From the NCBI GenBank assembly GCA_965229005.1, contig CBDDIP010000002.1, positions 62,001 through 126,000 on the forward strand: DNA of 64,000 nt, read 5' to 3'. The notes under the pieces were generated by a model. It made no database searches. It saw only the letters and a program-made list of their open reading frames with translations, and had not been told where the DNA came from. The stretch comes from CBDDIP01 sp965229005. GTDB taxonomy: Bacteria > Actinomycetota > Acidimicrobiia > Acidimicrobiales > Ilumatobacteraceae. The position numbers and the translations under genes were made by a program. Positions 17,765 through 27,600 of this stretch are shown in pieces. The stretch's first letter is position 1. The number at the start of each line of letters is the position of its first letter.

Positions 17765-18820
17765 ATGCGTGCGTTCGTCCAACGTGGGTTCGGAGCCGGC
17801 GGCGATGTCGTCGGCTTCGAATCCGTGCCCGACCCGGAACCCGGTCCGGGTGAGGTGGTCGTGCGCGTGCACGCGTGCGCGCTCAACCGGCTCGACCTCT
17901 TGCAACGAGACGCAGCGTTGGTGCGCGGCTTCTCGCTGCCGCACATCGCCGGGATGGACGTGACCGGCGAGGTGGTCGCTCGGCACGCCGACCTGATCGG
18001 CGGACCGGCGATCGGCGATCGCGTCATCATCGATCCTGTCAGCACGTGCGGCACGTGCGACCGATGCACCAACGGGCTCGCCCCGTACTGCGAGCAGCTG
18101 CGCACCATCGGCTCGACGCGGCCGGGCGGCTTCGCCGAGCTCGTTGCCGCACCCGCCTTCACGGTGCACCCGCTGCCCGACGGACTGACGTTCGTCGAGG
18201 CGGCAACCCTGCCCGTTGCGGCGATGACGGCGTTCCATGCGTTGCAGGCCGGCGGCCACGTGCCCGGCGAGACGGTGCTCGTCAACGGCGCTGCATCCGG
18301 CGTGTCGTGCGCCGCGCTGGCGTTGCTCCGCGCCGACGGCAGCACGGTGATCACCACCACCGGCGGTGCGGCGAAGGTCGAACGCGCCCGCGCCGCCGGG
18401 TACCACCACGTCATCGACTACCTGCAGGCAGATGGGGGCGGCACGATCTCCCCGCTCGTGCTGGAGCTGACCGGCGGCCGCGGCGTCGACCTCGTCATCG
18501 ACCACGTCGGGCCGGCGCTCTTCGCGCCGTCGATCCGCTCGATGGCGATCGGCGGGCGGATGGTGTTCTGCGGCACGACCACCGGGACCGAGGCAACGAT
18601 CTCGCTGACCGACGTCTACCACTGGGGCCGCACCTTGATCGGCGCCGGCGGCTACCAGCCGACCGACTTCCCCAAGATGCTCGCGGCGATGGCCGCCACC
18701 GGCTCGCCGCCGGTGATCGACAGCACGTGGCCGTTCGACGAGCTGCCCGCCGCGCTCGACCACATGGCCCGCGGCGAGTTCTTCGGCAAGATCATCGTGA
18801 CGATGGACGCCGCCCATTGA
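17765..18820 (+). CDS. zinc-type MDR alcohol dehydrogenase
   Basis: A 351-residue medium-chain dehydrogenase that keeps the structural zinc loop CGTCDRCTNGLAPYC, unlike its paralog at 11280. The Rossmann domain is seen around LVNGAASGVSCAALALLR. It starts four bases after the binding-protein stop and is probably the last gene of that operon; the hairpin repeats at 18828-19029 follow at once. It likely oxidises an alcohol intermediate with NAD(P)+. Confidence 0.88.
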   Translation: MRAFVQRGFGAGGDVVGFESVPDPEPGPGEVVVRVHACALNRLDLLQRDAALVRGFSLPHIAGMDVTGEVVARHADLIGGPAIGDRVIIDPVSTCGTCDRCTNGLAPYCEQLRTIGSTRPGGFAELVAAPAFTVHPLPDGLTFVEAATLPVAAMTAFHALQAGGHVPGETVLVNGAASGVSCAALALLRADGSTVITTTGGAAKVERARAAGYHHVIDYLQADGGGTISPLVLELTGGRGVDLVIDHVGPALFAPSIRSMAIGGRMVFCGTTTGTEATISLTDVYHWGRTLIGAGGYQPTDFPKMLAAMAATGSPPVIDSTWPFDELPAALDHMARGEFFGKIIVTMDAAH

Positions 18821-18827
18821 ACCCGGA

Positions 18828-19029
18828 GTGGAGGCTTGGACGCTCACCCGGGCGGACCCGAAACCCTCCACCACCCGCAGTGGAGGCTTTGACGCTCACC
18901 CGGGCGAGCCCGAAACCCTCCACCCACCCGCAGTGGAGGGTTTGACGCTCACCCGGGTGGACCTGAAACCATCCGCCCAGCCCGACCGGAGGGTTTGACG
19001 CTCACCCGGGTGGACTTGAAACCCTCCAC
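18828..19029. repeat. four tandem copies of a 44-bp hairpin element (53-bp period)
   Basis: Copies lie at 18828-18871, 18880-18923, 18933-18976 and 18986-19029. Each begins with GTGGAGG (or CCGGAGG) and ends with AAACCCTCCAC or a variant, so the ends pair in a 7-9 bp stem, and the centre holds CTCACCCGGGYGG. Spacers are 8-9 bp. The block fills the gap between the converging MDR dehydrogenase and aldo-keto reductase genes. Two more copies lie at 37165-37261. It may act as a transcription terminator or a REP-like element. Confidence 0.85.
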
Positions 19030-19059
19030 TCGCGGGCCGGAAGCCGGCGCAGCGACGGG

Positions 19060-20046
19060 TCAGCCGTTGTCGTAGGGGTTGACGGTCAGGCCGGGTTCGA
19101 CGATGGCGTCGATCGCGGCGAGCACGTCCGCAGACAGCACGACGTGCTGAGCGTCGAGGAGGTCGCGCAGCTGTGCCGGCGTGCGCGGGCCGAGCAGCAG
19201 CGAGGTGACCGCCGGGTTGGCGAGGATGAAACCCATCGCCAGCTCGGTGATCGTCAGCCCGGCACCGTCGGCCACGCCGATCAAGCGCGCCACGAGGTCG
19301 CGCTTGCGGGCGCGCATCGCCTCGTCCTTGTGGTCGAAGTGCTCACCCTGCTTGGCCGCGCGCCCGGCCGGGTCGAGTGCTTCGTCCTGGTACTTGCCCG
19401 TGAGCCAGCCACCGTTCAGCGGCGCCCACACGAGCACACCGATGTCGTTGGCTGCGCAGAACGGCAGCACCTCGTTCTCGATCGCGCGGGTGAGGATCGA
19501 GTACGGCGGCTGCTCGGCCGTCGACAACGCGTTGCCCGGCAGCAGACCGGCGGCGTGCGCCTCGGCCAACTGTGCCGGAGTGAACGTGCTCGTCCCGATG
19601 GCCCGCACCTTGCCGGCGTCGATCAGCTCCTGCAGCGCGCCGAGCGTGTCGGCGATCGGCGTCGAGGGGTCGGGCCGGTGCATCTGGTACAGGTCGATAA
19701 CGTCCACGCCGAGGCGGCGCAGGCTGTCGTCGCACGCCTGACGCACCCACCGCGGCGACAGGCCGCGATGTGCGGGATCTTCGTCCATCGGGTTGCCGAG
19801 CTTGGTCGCCAGCACGATTCCCTCGCGACGCCCGGCGAGCGCCGCGCCGAGGATCTCCTCGCTGACGCCGAAGTCGTACATGTCCGCCGTGTCGAACAGC
19901 GTGATGCCGTGATCGAGCGCGATGTCGACCATCTCGACGCACTGGTCGCGATCGGGGTTGCCCCACGCGCCGAACATCATCGTGCCCAGCGCGAGCCGGC
20001 TGACCTCGATGCCGCTGCTGCCGAGCGTTGCGGTGCCGGCGCTCAT
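19060..20046 (-). CDS. aldo/keto reductase
   Basis: This 328-residue TIM-barrel protein shows the AKR catalytic tetrad: D and Y in DTADMYDFGVSEE, K in VLATKLGNP and H in LYQMHRPDP, with a C-terminal NADPH-binding segment near NPAVTSLLLGPRTP. It reduces carbonyls, or oxidises alcohols, with NADP(H). Its ATG overlaps the stop of the SnoaL-like gene, so it is the last gene of a four-gene minus-strand operon. Confidence 0.9.
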   Translation of the reverse strand: MSAGTATLGSSGIEVSRLALGTMMFGAWGNPDRDQCVEMVDIALDHGITLFDTADMYDFGVSEEILGAALAGRREGIVLATKLGNPMDEDPAHRGLSPRWVRQACDDSLRRLGVDVIDLYQMHRPDPSTPIADTLGALQELIDAGKVRAIGTSTFTPAQLAEAHAAGLLPGNALSTAEQPPYSILTRAIENEVLPFCAANDIGVLVWAPLNGGWLTGKYQDEALDPAGRAAKQGEHFDHKDEAMRARKRDLVARLIGVADGAGLTITELAMGFILANPAVTSLLLGPRTPAQLRDLLDAQHVVLSADVLAAIDAIVEPGLTVNPYDNG

Positions 20047-20420
20047 TCGAGACCTGCTTGCTGCTTGAAGATCATGCTGTCCCAGTAGTCGGTTCGGTGG
20101 GCGACGAGATCGCCCTCGATGCGGAAGCGCATCACGCCGCGGACCGCGACGTCGCGGTCGTTGACATGCGTGTGCAACGTGTAGGCGGCGAACACCCGGT
20201 CGCCCTCGGCGACGATCTCCTCGACGTCGTAGCGCAGCTGCGGCATGTTCTTCAGGAAGTTGGGCACGCGCCGGGCGTACTCCTCCTTGCCCTCGCAGCC
20301 GCTGCCCATCGCCGAGGTGTGCTCGTTGACGAAGTCGTCGGTGACCATCGACGTCACCGCGTCGGGGTCGCCGGTACCGAATGCGGCGAGGTACTTCGCC
20401 GCAACCTCTCCCGGCCTCAC
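20043..20420 (-). CDS. SnoaL-like / NTF2-fold protein
   Basis: A 125-residue protein of the SnoaL/ketosteroid-isomerase fold (AAKYLAAFGTGDPDAVTSMVTDDFVN and a late RFRIEGDLVAHRTDYWD). Members are cyclases, isomerases, hydratases or small binding proteins. I place the start at GTG 20420, which overlaps the upstream VOC stop as GTGA and gives a typical family length; an open extension to 20834 would overlap that gene. Confidence 0.75.
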   Translation of the reverse strand: MRPGEVAAKYLAAFGTGDPDAVTSMVTDDFVNEHTSAMGSGCEGKEEYARRVPNFLKNMPQLRYDVEEIVAEGDRVFAAYTLHTHVNDRDVAVRGVMRFRIEGDLVAHRTDYWDSMIFKQQAGLE

Positions 20421-20947
20421 GAGCCCGCGCTGCCCCAGACCTCTTGGGCCTTCTCGTACACGCCCTGGTCGAAGGAGAACTCGATCATGTTCCCGTCGGG
20501 GTCGGTGAGCGCGCAGATGTAGCCGATCGGATCGGGCATCCACTGCGGTTCCCAGTTGAGGCAACCGTCGGCCTTGCCGATCGCAGCGATCTCGTCGACG
20601 GCTTCCTTCGACGGCATCTCCAGGCCGATGTGCGCGAACGGCGCCATGATCGGCATCTGCGCGCCCTTCTCCTGATCGCGGAAGAAGCTGACGAGCACGA
20701 GGATGAACGGCTTGTCGCCCTGATCCGGATGACCGAGCCAGGCGCCATAGCCCATCTCGTCCTCGCGCCGATCGAGCAGGCGCAGCGGTGTGTACTTCTC
20801 GTACCACGCGATGGTCTTGTCGATGTCGACGCACGGCAGGGCGATGTGCGTCCAGCGGACGCCCTTCGGCCGCAGCCGGTCGTCCTTGGCGACGTGATCG
20901 GCGCCGGGCGCCGTGTTCGCGTACAGCGCAGGTGACGGGTCACTCAT
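20417..20947 (-). CDS. VOC-superfamily protein (glyoxalase/dioxygenase-like)
   Basis: A 176-residue vicinal-oxygen-chelate protein: RWTHIALPCVDIDKTIAWYEKY begins the first beta-alpha-beta-beta-beta unit, and IGYICALTDPDGNMIEFSFDQG closes the second with the metal-ligand glutamate in the DPDGNMIE motif. It may be a glyoxalase, extradiol dioxygenase or isomerase. Its start overlaps the stop of the preceding VOC gene by eight bases. Confidence 0.8.
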   Translation of the reverse strand: MSDPSPALYANTAPGADHVAKDDRLRPKGVRWTHIALPCVDIDKTIAWYEKYTPLRLLDRREDEMGYGAWLGHPDQGDKPFILVLVSFFRDQEKGAQMPIMAPFAHIGLEMPSKEAVDEIAAIGKADGCLNWEPQWMPDPIGYICALTDPDGNMIEFSFDQGVYEKAQEVWGSAGS

Positions 20948-21431
20948 TGGTCCAGCCCTCCGGGATCTGCGGGTCGTCGCCGCCCTTGGTCCACAAGATC
21001 ACTTCGGTGCCCCACGGATCGCGGAAGGCGCCGTTGAAGCCGTTGAACTCGGCCCAGTAGTGGTGGCGCCAGAGCTCGGTGGCCCCGTTGGCGATCGCCC
21101 GATCCAGGATCGCGTCCTCGTTGTCGTCGTCGCTGACGAGGATCCACACCCGAAGTCCACGACCGTCGCGGTTGACGTGGCGGGGTTCCACGCCGGCGGG
21201 ATCCGGATGCGGACGGGCGTTGCCGGCGTCGTAGATGCCGAGGTGGAGGTTGCCCACCGGCGAGTCCGAGCCGTCGTCCAACGGGAAGTACCCGCCCGGC
21301 ACGGCACGGTGGAAGACACCGGTCGGACGGCCCTCGAGGGTCCAGCCGAAGACCTTGGCGTAGAAGTCGGAGGCGGCAACGGTGTCGTCGGACGGGAAGT
21401 CGACGAAGATCAGCGTGTTGGGTTGAGCCAT
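20940..21431 (-). CDS. VOC-superfamily protein (glyoxalase-like), first gene of a minus-strand operon
   Basis: A 163-residue VOC protein (LIFVDFPSDDTVAASDFYAKVFGW, late AFRDPWGTEVILWTKGG). It differs enough from its neighbour not to be a recent duplicate. It opens the operon VOC-VOC-SnoaL-AKR. The palindromic operator at 21451-21469 sits 20 bp before the ATG, and a TAGCAT-like -10 box overlaps the gap at 21437-21442 on the minus strand, so the regulator could block RNA polymerase directly. Confidence 0.78.
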   Translation of the reverse strand: MAQPNTLIFVDFPSDDTVAASDFYAKVFGWTLEGRPTGVFHRAVPGGYFPLDDGSDSPVGNLHLGIYDAGNARPHPDPAGVEPRHVNRDGRGLRVWILVSDDDNEDAILDRAIANGATELWRHHYWAEFNGFNGAFRDPWGTEVILWTKGGDDPQIPEGWTNE

Positions 21432-21450
21432 GCCGCGATGCTAGCAAACA

Positions 21451-21469
21451 TGGACTGATGGTCTGACCA
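21451..21469. promoter_or_regulatory. second copy of the 19-bp GntR/FadR-like operator
   Basis: Read on the minus strand the site is TGGTCAGACCATCAGTCCA and differs from the perfect palindrome at 10521-10539 at only two of 19 positions. It lies just upstream of the VOC-VOC-SnoaL-AKR operon. The conserved sequence in two distant promoters of one metabolic island supports a common regulator, which is not encoded in the window. Confidence 0.6.
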
Positions 21470-21484
21470 AAAGTCGGCTAGTGT

Positions 21485-22858
21485 TCACCCATGCGTTGGG
21501 CCCTGACCGGCACCCCGACCCTGCATGAAGTGGTCCCGCCGAGCCGCCGCCTCCGCGCGAAGCGCGTCGATGTCCACGGTGACGCAGCGACGATCACGGA
21601 TCACCTCGCGGCCACCGACGATGACGTCGTTGACGCTGCGTCCGTCACTGGCCCACATCAGCTGCAGCACCGGCTCCGGGCTGAGCGGCAGGAACTGTGC
21701 GCCACGTCGTTCGTGCACGACGACGTCCGCGTGCTTGCCCGGCTCGAGCGAGCCGATGACGTCACCCTTGCCGACCGCTTCGGCGCCGCGGATGGTGGCC
21801 AACGCCAGCGCGTCGTGCGCGGTCAACGAGTAGGCGTCGATCGCGCGATCGCGGAAGATGCCGACGAACGTGGTCGCAGCGCGCAGGATGTCCACCGCGT
21901 CGCCCGCGTTCTCCGAGTCGCAGCCCATCGCCACGCGTCCGCCGCGCAGGTAGACCTCGTCGTGCCGTCCGGCGACGATGAAGCCCTGCGCGAGACGAAG
22001 GTACGCCCATGGGCACGAGGCGATCGCCGTGCGCGTGGCCAGCACGCGCTCGACCTCGTCGTCGTCGAGGTGCACCGCGTGGGCGAGCACGACGTGGTCG
22101 CCGAGCACCCCGAGATCACCGAGGTGCACCAGCGGACGCTTGCCGGTGCGGGCCAGGTAGCTCGTCGAGTCGCCGCTCGACGGCGAGATGTGGAACGTCA
22201 GCCCGAGACCGAGCTCGCGAGCCAGATCGCTGGCGCCGACGACCAGCTCGTCGCTCATCAGGTCGTGACCGACGAGCGAGATGCCCGGCTCGACGAGACC
22301 GCCCGGCGCGAGGTGCGCGGCGAACTGGCGTTGGCGGTCGAGCACCTCATCAGCCGGTGCGGCGAACGGTGCGTCGTCGACGTCCCAGCCCCACTGGCCG
22401 ACGCGGCTGCGCAGACCGATGCGCTCCAGTGCCGTCGCGACACGATCGGGGTGGGCAACGGTGCCGGCCTCGAGGGTGAACGTGATGCCGTTGCTCAGCG
22501 CCTCCAGCGCGGCCAGCGTCGTCGACAGCTCGTCGTCGTCACCGGTGTGGCCGCCGTGGATCGGCACCGCCCAGCCGAAGATCGCTTCCTGCGAATCGAT
22601 CGCGTCGGGGATGCAGCTGTGCACGAGCCGATCGCCCGTCACGTGCTGGTGTCCGTTGATGTAGCCGGGCGTCACCAACGAGTCGGCGGTCCCGATCACC
22701 GTCGCGTTTGGATGCGCGGCGCGCAACGCATCGAAGTCACCCACCTCCACAATGGTCGAGCCATCGATCGCCACCGCACCGTTGCGCACCACCGTGCGCT
22801 CGGCGTCCATCGTCACCACATCCCCGCCGCGGATCAGCATCTGCACGTTCCCGGTCAT
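21485..22858 (-). CDS. amidohydrolase of the AtzA/TrzN/SsnA type, paralog of 13392-14804
   Basis: This 457-residue amidohydrolase has metal ligands in NGHQHVTGD, LTFHISP and AHAVHLDD and the aspartate in MGCDSENAGD, closing with IGSLEPGKHADVVV. Domain order and several blocks match the other amidohydrolase of the island. The ATG lies 19 bp from the divergently transcribed Rieske gene, so both promoters must overlap the neighbouring coding region or be leaderless. Likely role: hydrolysis of a C-N bond in a ring compound. Confidence 0.83.
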   Translation of the reverse strand: MTGNVQMLIRGGDVVTMDAERTVVRNGAVAIDGSTIVEVGDFDALRAAHPNATVIGTADSLVTPGYINGHQHVTGDRLVHSCIPDAIDSQEAIFGWAVPIHGGHTGDDDELSTTLAALEALSNGITFTLEAGTVAHPDRVATALERIGLRSRVGQWGWDVDDAPFAAPADEVLDRQRQFAAHLAPGGLVEPGISLVGHDLMSDELVVGASDLARELGLGLTFHISPSSGDSTSYLARTGKRPLVHLGDLGVLGDHVVLAHAVHLDDDEVERVLATRTAIASCPWAYLRLAQGFIVAGRHDEVYLRGGRVAMGCDSENAGDAVDILRAATTFVGIFRDRAIDAYSLTAHDALALATIRGAEAVGKGDVIGSLEPGKHADVVVHERRGAQFLPLSPEPVLQLMWASDGRSVNDVIVGGREVIRDRRCVTVDIDALRAEAAARRDHFMQGRGAGQGPTHG

Positions 22859-22877
22859 CGCGTCAGGTTGTCACAAC

Positions 22878-23945
22878 ATGTCTGAGATCAACACGTCCGC
22901 TCCCGCCACATCGGTCCTGTGCTCCAACGAAGCCCTGCGCGACTCGTGGTTCGTCGTCGCTCGCGCCATCGACGTCGGCGGCGCGCCGGTCGGGGCGCAG
23001 CTGCTCGGCACGAAGATCGTCGTGTGGCGCTCGCCGAGCGGTGCCGTGGTCGCTGCGCCGGACCGGTGCCCGCACCGCGAAGCGCCGCTGTCGCTCGGCG
23101 TGCTCGAAGAGGGCTGCCTCGTCTGTCCGTACCACGGCTGGACGTTCGGCGATGACGGCAAGTGCGTGCGCGTGCCGTCGAGCGCGGAAGGCGTTCCTGC
23201 CCCGCCACGTGCCCACCTGCGCACGTTCTCCTGCGAGGAGCGCTACGGCTTGGTGTGGGTGTGCCTCGGCGAAGCGCGCGGCCCGATCCCCGACATCGCG
23301 CAGGAGCCCGACGAGACGTTCCGCCGGATCAACACGCCGGTCGAGACGTGGAACACCTCAGCGACGCGCATGAGCGACAACTTCTGCGACATCACCCACT
23401 TCCCGTACGTGCACGTCGGCACGTTCGGCCGGGCGCAGGAGACGATCGTGCCGAAGGTCGAGCTGCGACCGCTCGACCACCACTGGTACGGCTACAGCTA
23501 CACGGTCAACGCCAACAACACGAGCGACCTCGGCAACCTGGCGAGCGGGCAGACCGGCGAGGTGGTCAGCCGCTCGATGAGCACCGGCTTCAACCTCCCG
23601 TTCAACGTGAAGAGCACGATCCGCTACGAGAACGGGCTGGAGCACATCATCCTCATGCTGTCGACGCCGGTCGACGACGTGACGAGCTACTTCACGTTCG
23701 TCATCTGGCGCAACGACGACTTCTCCGTGTCGGCCGAAGAGGTCATCCGCTTCGATCTCGCCATCGGCGCCGAGGACAAGAAGATGCTCGAGCGCCTCGA
23801 CGGCGTGATGCCCCTCGACCAGACCACGCTCGTCAGCGTGCAGGCCGACAAGTGCTCGGTCGAGTGGCGCCGCCGGCTGATCGAGTACATGAACACCCCA
23901 GCGCCCGCCGCGCTCACCGACCGCGAGGCGGTCGCGGGACAGTAG
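22878..23945 (+). CDS. Rieske non-heme iron oxygenase (demethylase/vanillate-type size)
   Basis: A 355-residue protein with Rieske ligands C64-P-H66 and C83-PY-H86 and an iron-site region SDNFCDITHFPYVHVGTFG (D and two H ligands). The length and the DxxHxxxxH pattern resemble single-component-type demethylases such as VanA or NdmA rather than ring dioxygenases. ATG 22878 is the first start after the divergent neighbour. The reductase partner is not seen nearby. Together with the amidohydrolase it may remove an alkyl group before ring hydrolysis (inference). Confidence 0.88.
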   Translation: MSEINTSAPATSVLCSNEALRDSWFVVARAIDVGGAPVGAQLLGTKIVVWRSPSGAVVAAPDRCPHREAPLSLGVLEEGCLVCPYHGWTFGDDGKCVRVPSSAEGVPAPPRAHLRTFSCEERYGLVWVCLGEARGPIPDIAQEPDETFRRINTPVETWNTSATRMSDNFCDITHFPYVHVGTFGRAQETIVPKVELRPLDHHWYGYSYTVNANNTSDLGNLASGQTGEVVSRSMSTGFNLPFNVKSTIRYENGLEHIILMLSTPVDDVTSYFTFVIWRNDDFSVSAEEVIRFDLAIGAEDKKMLERLDGVMPLDQTTLVSVQADKCSVEWRRRLIEYMNTPAPAALTDREAVAGQ

Positions 23946-24018
23946 GTCCCGGTCCGCTACGTTCACCCTGACGGGTCCCCCCGACCCGGTGACTTCGAAG
24001 TCGGACAGGGAGAACGTC

Positions 24019-24585
24019 ATGAGCACCATCCTGCGCGTCGATTCAGGCGCTGAACACCCCGGCTCGGTGAGCCGCCGCCTCGCCGACGAGCTGATCACTC
24101 GCATCGCCGGCCCCGACGACGTCGTGGTGCGCCGTCACGCCATCGAGGGTCTCCCGATCGTCACCGGCGCATGGGTCGCGGCTGCGTTCGCCGACGGCGA
24201 TCGCGCTGCGCTGGCGATCTCCGACGCGCTCGTCGACGAACTGCTCGAGGCAGACGAGATCGTGCTCGTCGCCCCCGTGTACAACTTCGGCATCCCGGCG
24301 GCGATGAAGGCGTGGATCGACCAGGTCGTGCGCGCCGGACGCACGTTCCGCTTCACCGAAGCCGGCCCCGAGGGACTGGTCAAGGCGACTCGCGCATGGA
24401 TCGTCACCGCATCCGGCGGCACGCCGATCGGCAGCGAGATCGACTTCAACACCACCTACCTGCGCGCCATCCTCGGCTTCATCGGCGTGTCGGATGTTCG
24501 TGTCATCGCCGCCGAGCAGCTGGCCACTCGCGGCGAGGCCGCGGTCACCGACGCGTTCGCACAGCTCGAGGCTGCAACGGCGTAG
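24019..24585 (+). CDS. FMN-dependent NADH:quinone oxidoreductase / azoreductase-like flavodoxin-fold protein
   Basis: The 188-residue protein has a flavodoxin-like fold with the FMN loop APVYNFGIPAAMKAWIDQV and the later SGGTPIG motif, both typical of AzoR. These enzymes reduce quinones and azo compounds with two electrons from NADH. ATG 24019 is preceded by a GGGAGAA ribosome site; an in-frame ATG at 23989 is less likely. It probably forms its own unit after the Rieske gene, with a 73-bp gap. Confidence 0.82.
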   Translation: MSTILRVDSGAEHPGSVSRRLADELITRIAGPDDVVVRRHAIEGLPIVTGAWVAAAFADGDRAALAISDALVDELLEADEIVLVAPVYNFGIPAAMKAWIDQVVRAGRTFRFTEAGPEGLVKATRAWIVTASGGTPIGSEIDFNTTYLRAILGFIGVSDVRVIAAEQLATRGEAAVTDAFAQLEAATA

Positions 24586-24626
24586 CTCCCACTGCGGGCG
24601 CGCACCCCCTTCGTACACTCGATGGG

Positions 24627-27600
24627 ATGAACCGCCGCGCAGCGCCGTCCCCCGAGCCGCTGCCCGGCCTGCAACTGAGCTGGCACGAGGGCGAGGTGGT
24701 CGCCTGGCAACCAGGTCGCAGCGTGTACGGCGGCAACCTCAACGACACCGTCGCGCGGACCTTCCGCCGGTCGATGTCGCCCGAGGCAGCCAACATGCGC
24801 GTCGTGCGCTTGCACCTGCCGGACGGCCAGCAGTCGGTGATGTGCCAGCGCCTCGACGCCCGCAGCACGGCGTCGTTGGCCGAGCTGGACACGTTCAGCG
24901 GCCCAGCCGGCAGCACGTTCAGCCCCTCCGTCACCTGGTTCGGAGCGATGTTCGCCTTCGCCGACCAGCTCGTGCGCGCCGGGCGGGTGACCCCCACGCT
25001 GCGCCAGACGGGCGCCAACTCGTGGCTCGCGACCTGGAGTCCACTGCCCATCGACGTCATCGGCGTGCTCGATTCGCTGCTGGCCACGATGCCGCCGGCC
25101 GTCACCGCGCCGAACCCCGCACAGCGCGAGCTCGTGCCCGGCGACGTCGTTGCGGCATTCGCCGATCACATCGCCCGCAGCCGCCTCGCCAGCCGAGGGT
25201 GGGCGGCCGACGTCGCCGACACGCGACGCACCACGTCGCGTGCGGTTCGGCTCGTCGGGCGCGCGCTGATCGCCCCCTCGGGCGCGTTCCGCGCCGATTC
25301 CGAGCTCGACGAGGCGCTCACTCGTCTGGCCACGACGATGAGCGACGTGCGCAAGCGCGCCGGCGGCGAACCCGTGCTGCGCGCTCGGGTGCGGCTCGGG
25401 CTGCCGGGCTCGCGTGACGTCGACGACGATGCGGATCCCGACGAGTCCGTGTGGCCGCTGAACCTGGAGCTCGTCGACGTCGACGATCGCAGCCGCTGGT
25501 GCTCGGTCACCGACGTGTTCTCGCGCAGTGAGGCAGCGGTGCTGCTGGCGCGCGATCCGCTGTTCGTGCCGCGCCTGCAGGACACCTTCACGATCGCTCA
25601 GCACGAGCTGCACGAGCTGGCGCCGTTCCTCGGCGAGTGGCTCGATGCCTGCGAGGGCCACGTCGACCTCGATGCCGCGGCGCAGCTGCTGGAGCGCGTC
25701 GACGAGCTCGACGCGGTCGGCATCGAGGTCGTCGTGCCGGAAGGCCTGGCGCGCAGGAAGCCGACGTCGCGCGGTGTCGCCCAACCAACCGACGACCGAC
25801 CCGGCAAGTTCAGCGCGCAGGCGATCATCCAGTGGGATGCCGTGATCGACGACGTGCCCGTCGACGAGGTGGTGCTTCAGCGCGCCGCCGAGGCGGGGTC
25901 GGCACTGATCGAGGTCGGCGGACGTTGGGTGCACCTCGATCGCCGCGATGCGCGTCGCGCGCTGGCCAACCTGGCCGAGCACCGCGCCGACCACGGCGAG
26001 CTCGGCACGCTGCAGCTGCTGCGCCTCGCCGCGCAGCTCGAGGCCGAAGCAGTCGCCGCCGCGGCGCTGGAGGGTGGCACCGACAACGCGGTGGCGGCGC
26101 TCGTCGCCGCTGCCGACGGTGCCCGCCTCGACGCCGACGGCTGGTTGGGTGAGCTCCTGCAGGGGTTGCCCGACACGACGCTCACCGAGGCCGATCCGCC
26201 GCCCGGGTTCACGGCCACGTTGCGCCCGTACCAACGACGCGGGCTCGGCTGGTTGCAGTTCCTGCATCGCACCGGGTTCGGCGGCTGCCTGGCCGACGAC
26301 ATGGGTCTCGGCAAGACGCCGACCACGCTCGCCCACCTCGCCGGGCTGCCGGGCCCGCACCTCGTCATCTGCCCGCTCTCGGTGGTGCACAACTGGGAGG
26401 CCGAAGCCGCACGCTTCGTCCCGCTCGTCCGCGTCGTCGTCCACCACGGCGGCGGACGCCACGGCGCCGAGTCGTTCGCCGCGATGGCTGCCGCCAACGA
26501 CATCGTCATCAGCACCTACCAGGTGGTCACCCGCGACATCGACCACGTCGCCGAGGTGCGCTGGAGCACCGTGGTGCTCGACGAGGCGCAGGCGATCAAG
26601 AACCCCGACACCCGCTCGGCCAAGGCGATGCGCAAGCTGCAGGCCGGGCAGCGGCTGGCGCTCACCGGCACGCCGGTGGAGAACCGGCTCAGCGAGCTGT
26701 GGTCGATCATGTCGTTCGCCGTGCCCGGGCTGCTCGGCACGCTGCCGCAGTTCCGCTCGCAGTTCTCGTCGGCCATCGAGCGCAACCACGACGAGGCTGC
26801 GGCCGTCGCGTTGCGCCGGTTGACCAGTCCGTTCCTGCTGCGCCGCACGAAGGCCGATCGTTCGCTGGTGCCGGACCTGCCCGACAAGGTCGAGCAGGTT
26901 GCCTGGGCGACGCTCACCAAGGAGCAGGCCAGCATGTATCAGGCCGTGGTGGAGCAGATGCTCGTCGACGCGCAGCAGGAGAGCGGCATGCGCCGCCGCG
27001 GCCTGGTGCTGGCCGCGATCACGCGGCTCAAGCAGATCTGCAACCACCCAGCTCATGCACTCGGCGACGGCTCGCGCATCGCCGGACGGTCGGGGAAGCT
27101 GGCCCGCTTCGACGAGCTCGTCGCCGACCTGCTCGATGCCGGCGAGCAGGCGCTGGTGTTCACCCAGTTCCGTGAGATGGGCCTGCTGCTGCAACGTCAC
27201 CTGCACGACGTCCGGGGTCTCGAGGTGCCGTTCCTCCACGGCGGCGTCTCCAAGCTCGGCCGGCAGAAGATGGTCACCAGCTTCCAGTCCGGCGGCGATG
27301 CTGCGTCACCGCTGCTGCTCGTGTCGTTGAAGGCCGGCGGCACCGGGCTCAACCTCACGGCCGCATCGCGCGTCGTGCACTACGACCGGTGGTGGAACCC
27401 GGCCGTGGAGGATCAGGCCACCGACCGCGCCTGGCGCATCGGCCAGCAGCGCTCCGTGTTCGTGCACAAGCTCGTGTGCCAGGGCACGATCGAGGAGAAG
27501 GTCGACCAGCTGATCAACGACAAGCGCGCGCTGGCCGACGCGGTCGTCGGCACCACCGGCGAGGCGTGGCTCAGCGAGCTGAGCACCGACGAGCTCCGCG

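Noticed and set aside
18828..19029. CRISPR array
   Set aside because: Repeats are imperfect palindromes with 8-9 bp spacers, no cas genes, and the same element occurs at another locus.
24456..27239. 927-codon minus-strand frame opposite the SNF2 gene
   Set aside because: Composition typical of antisense frames; helicase motifs on the plus strand are complete.
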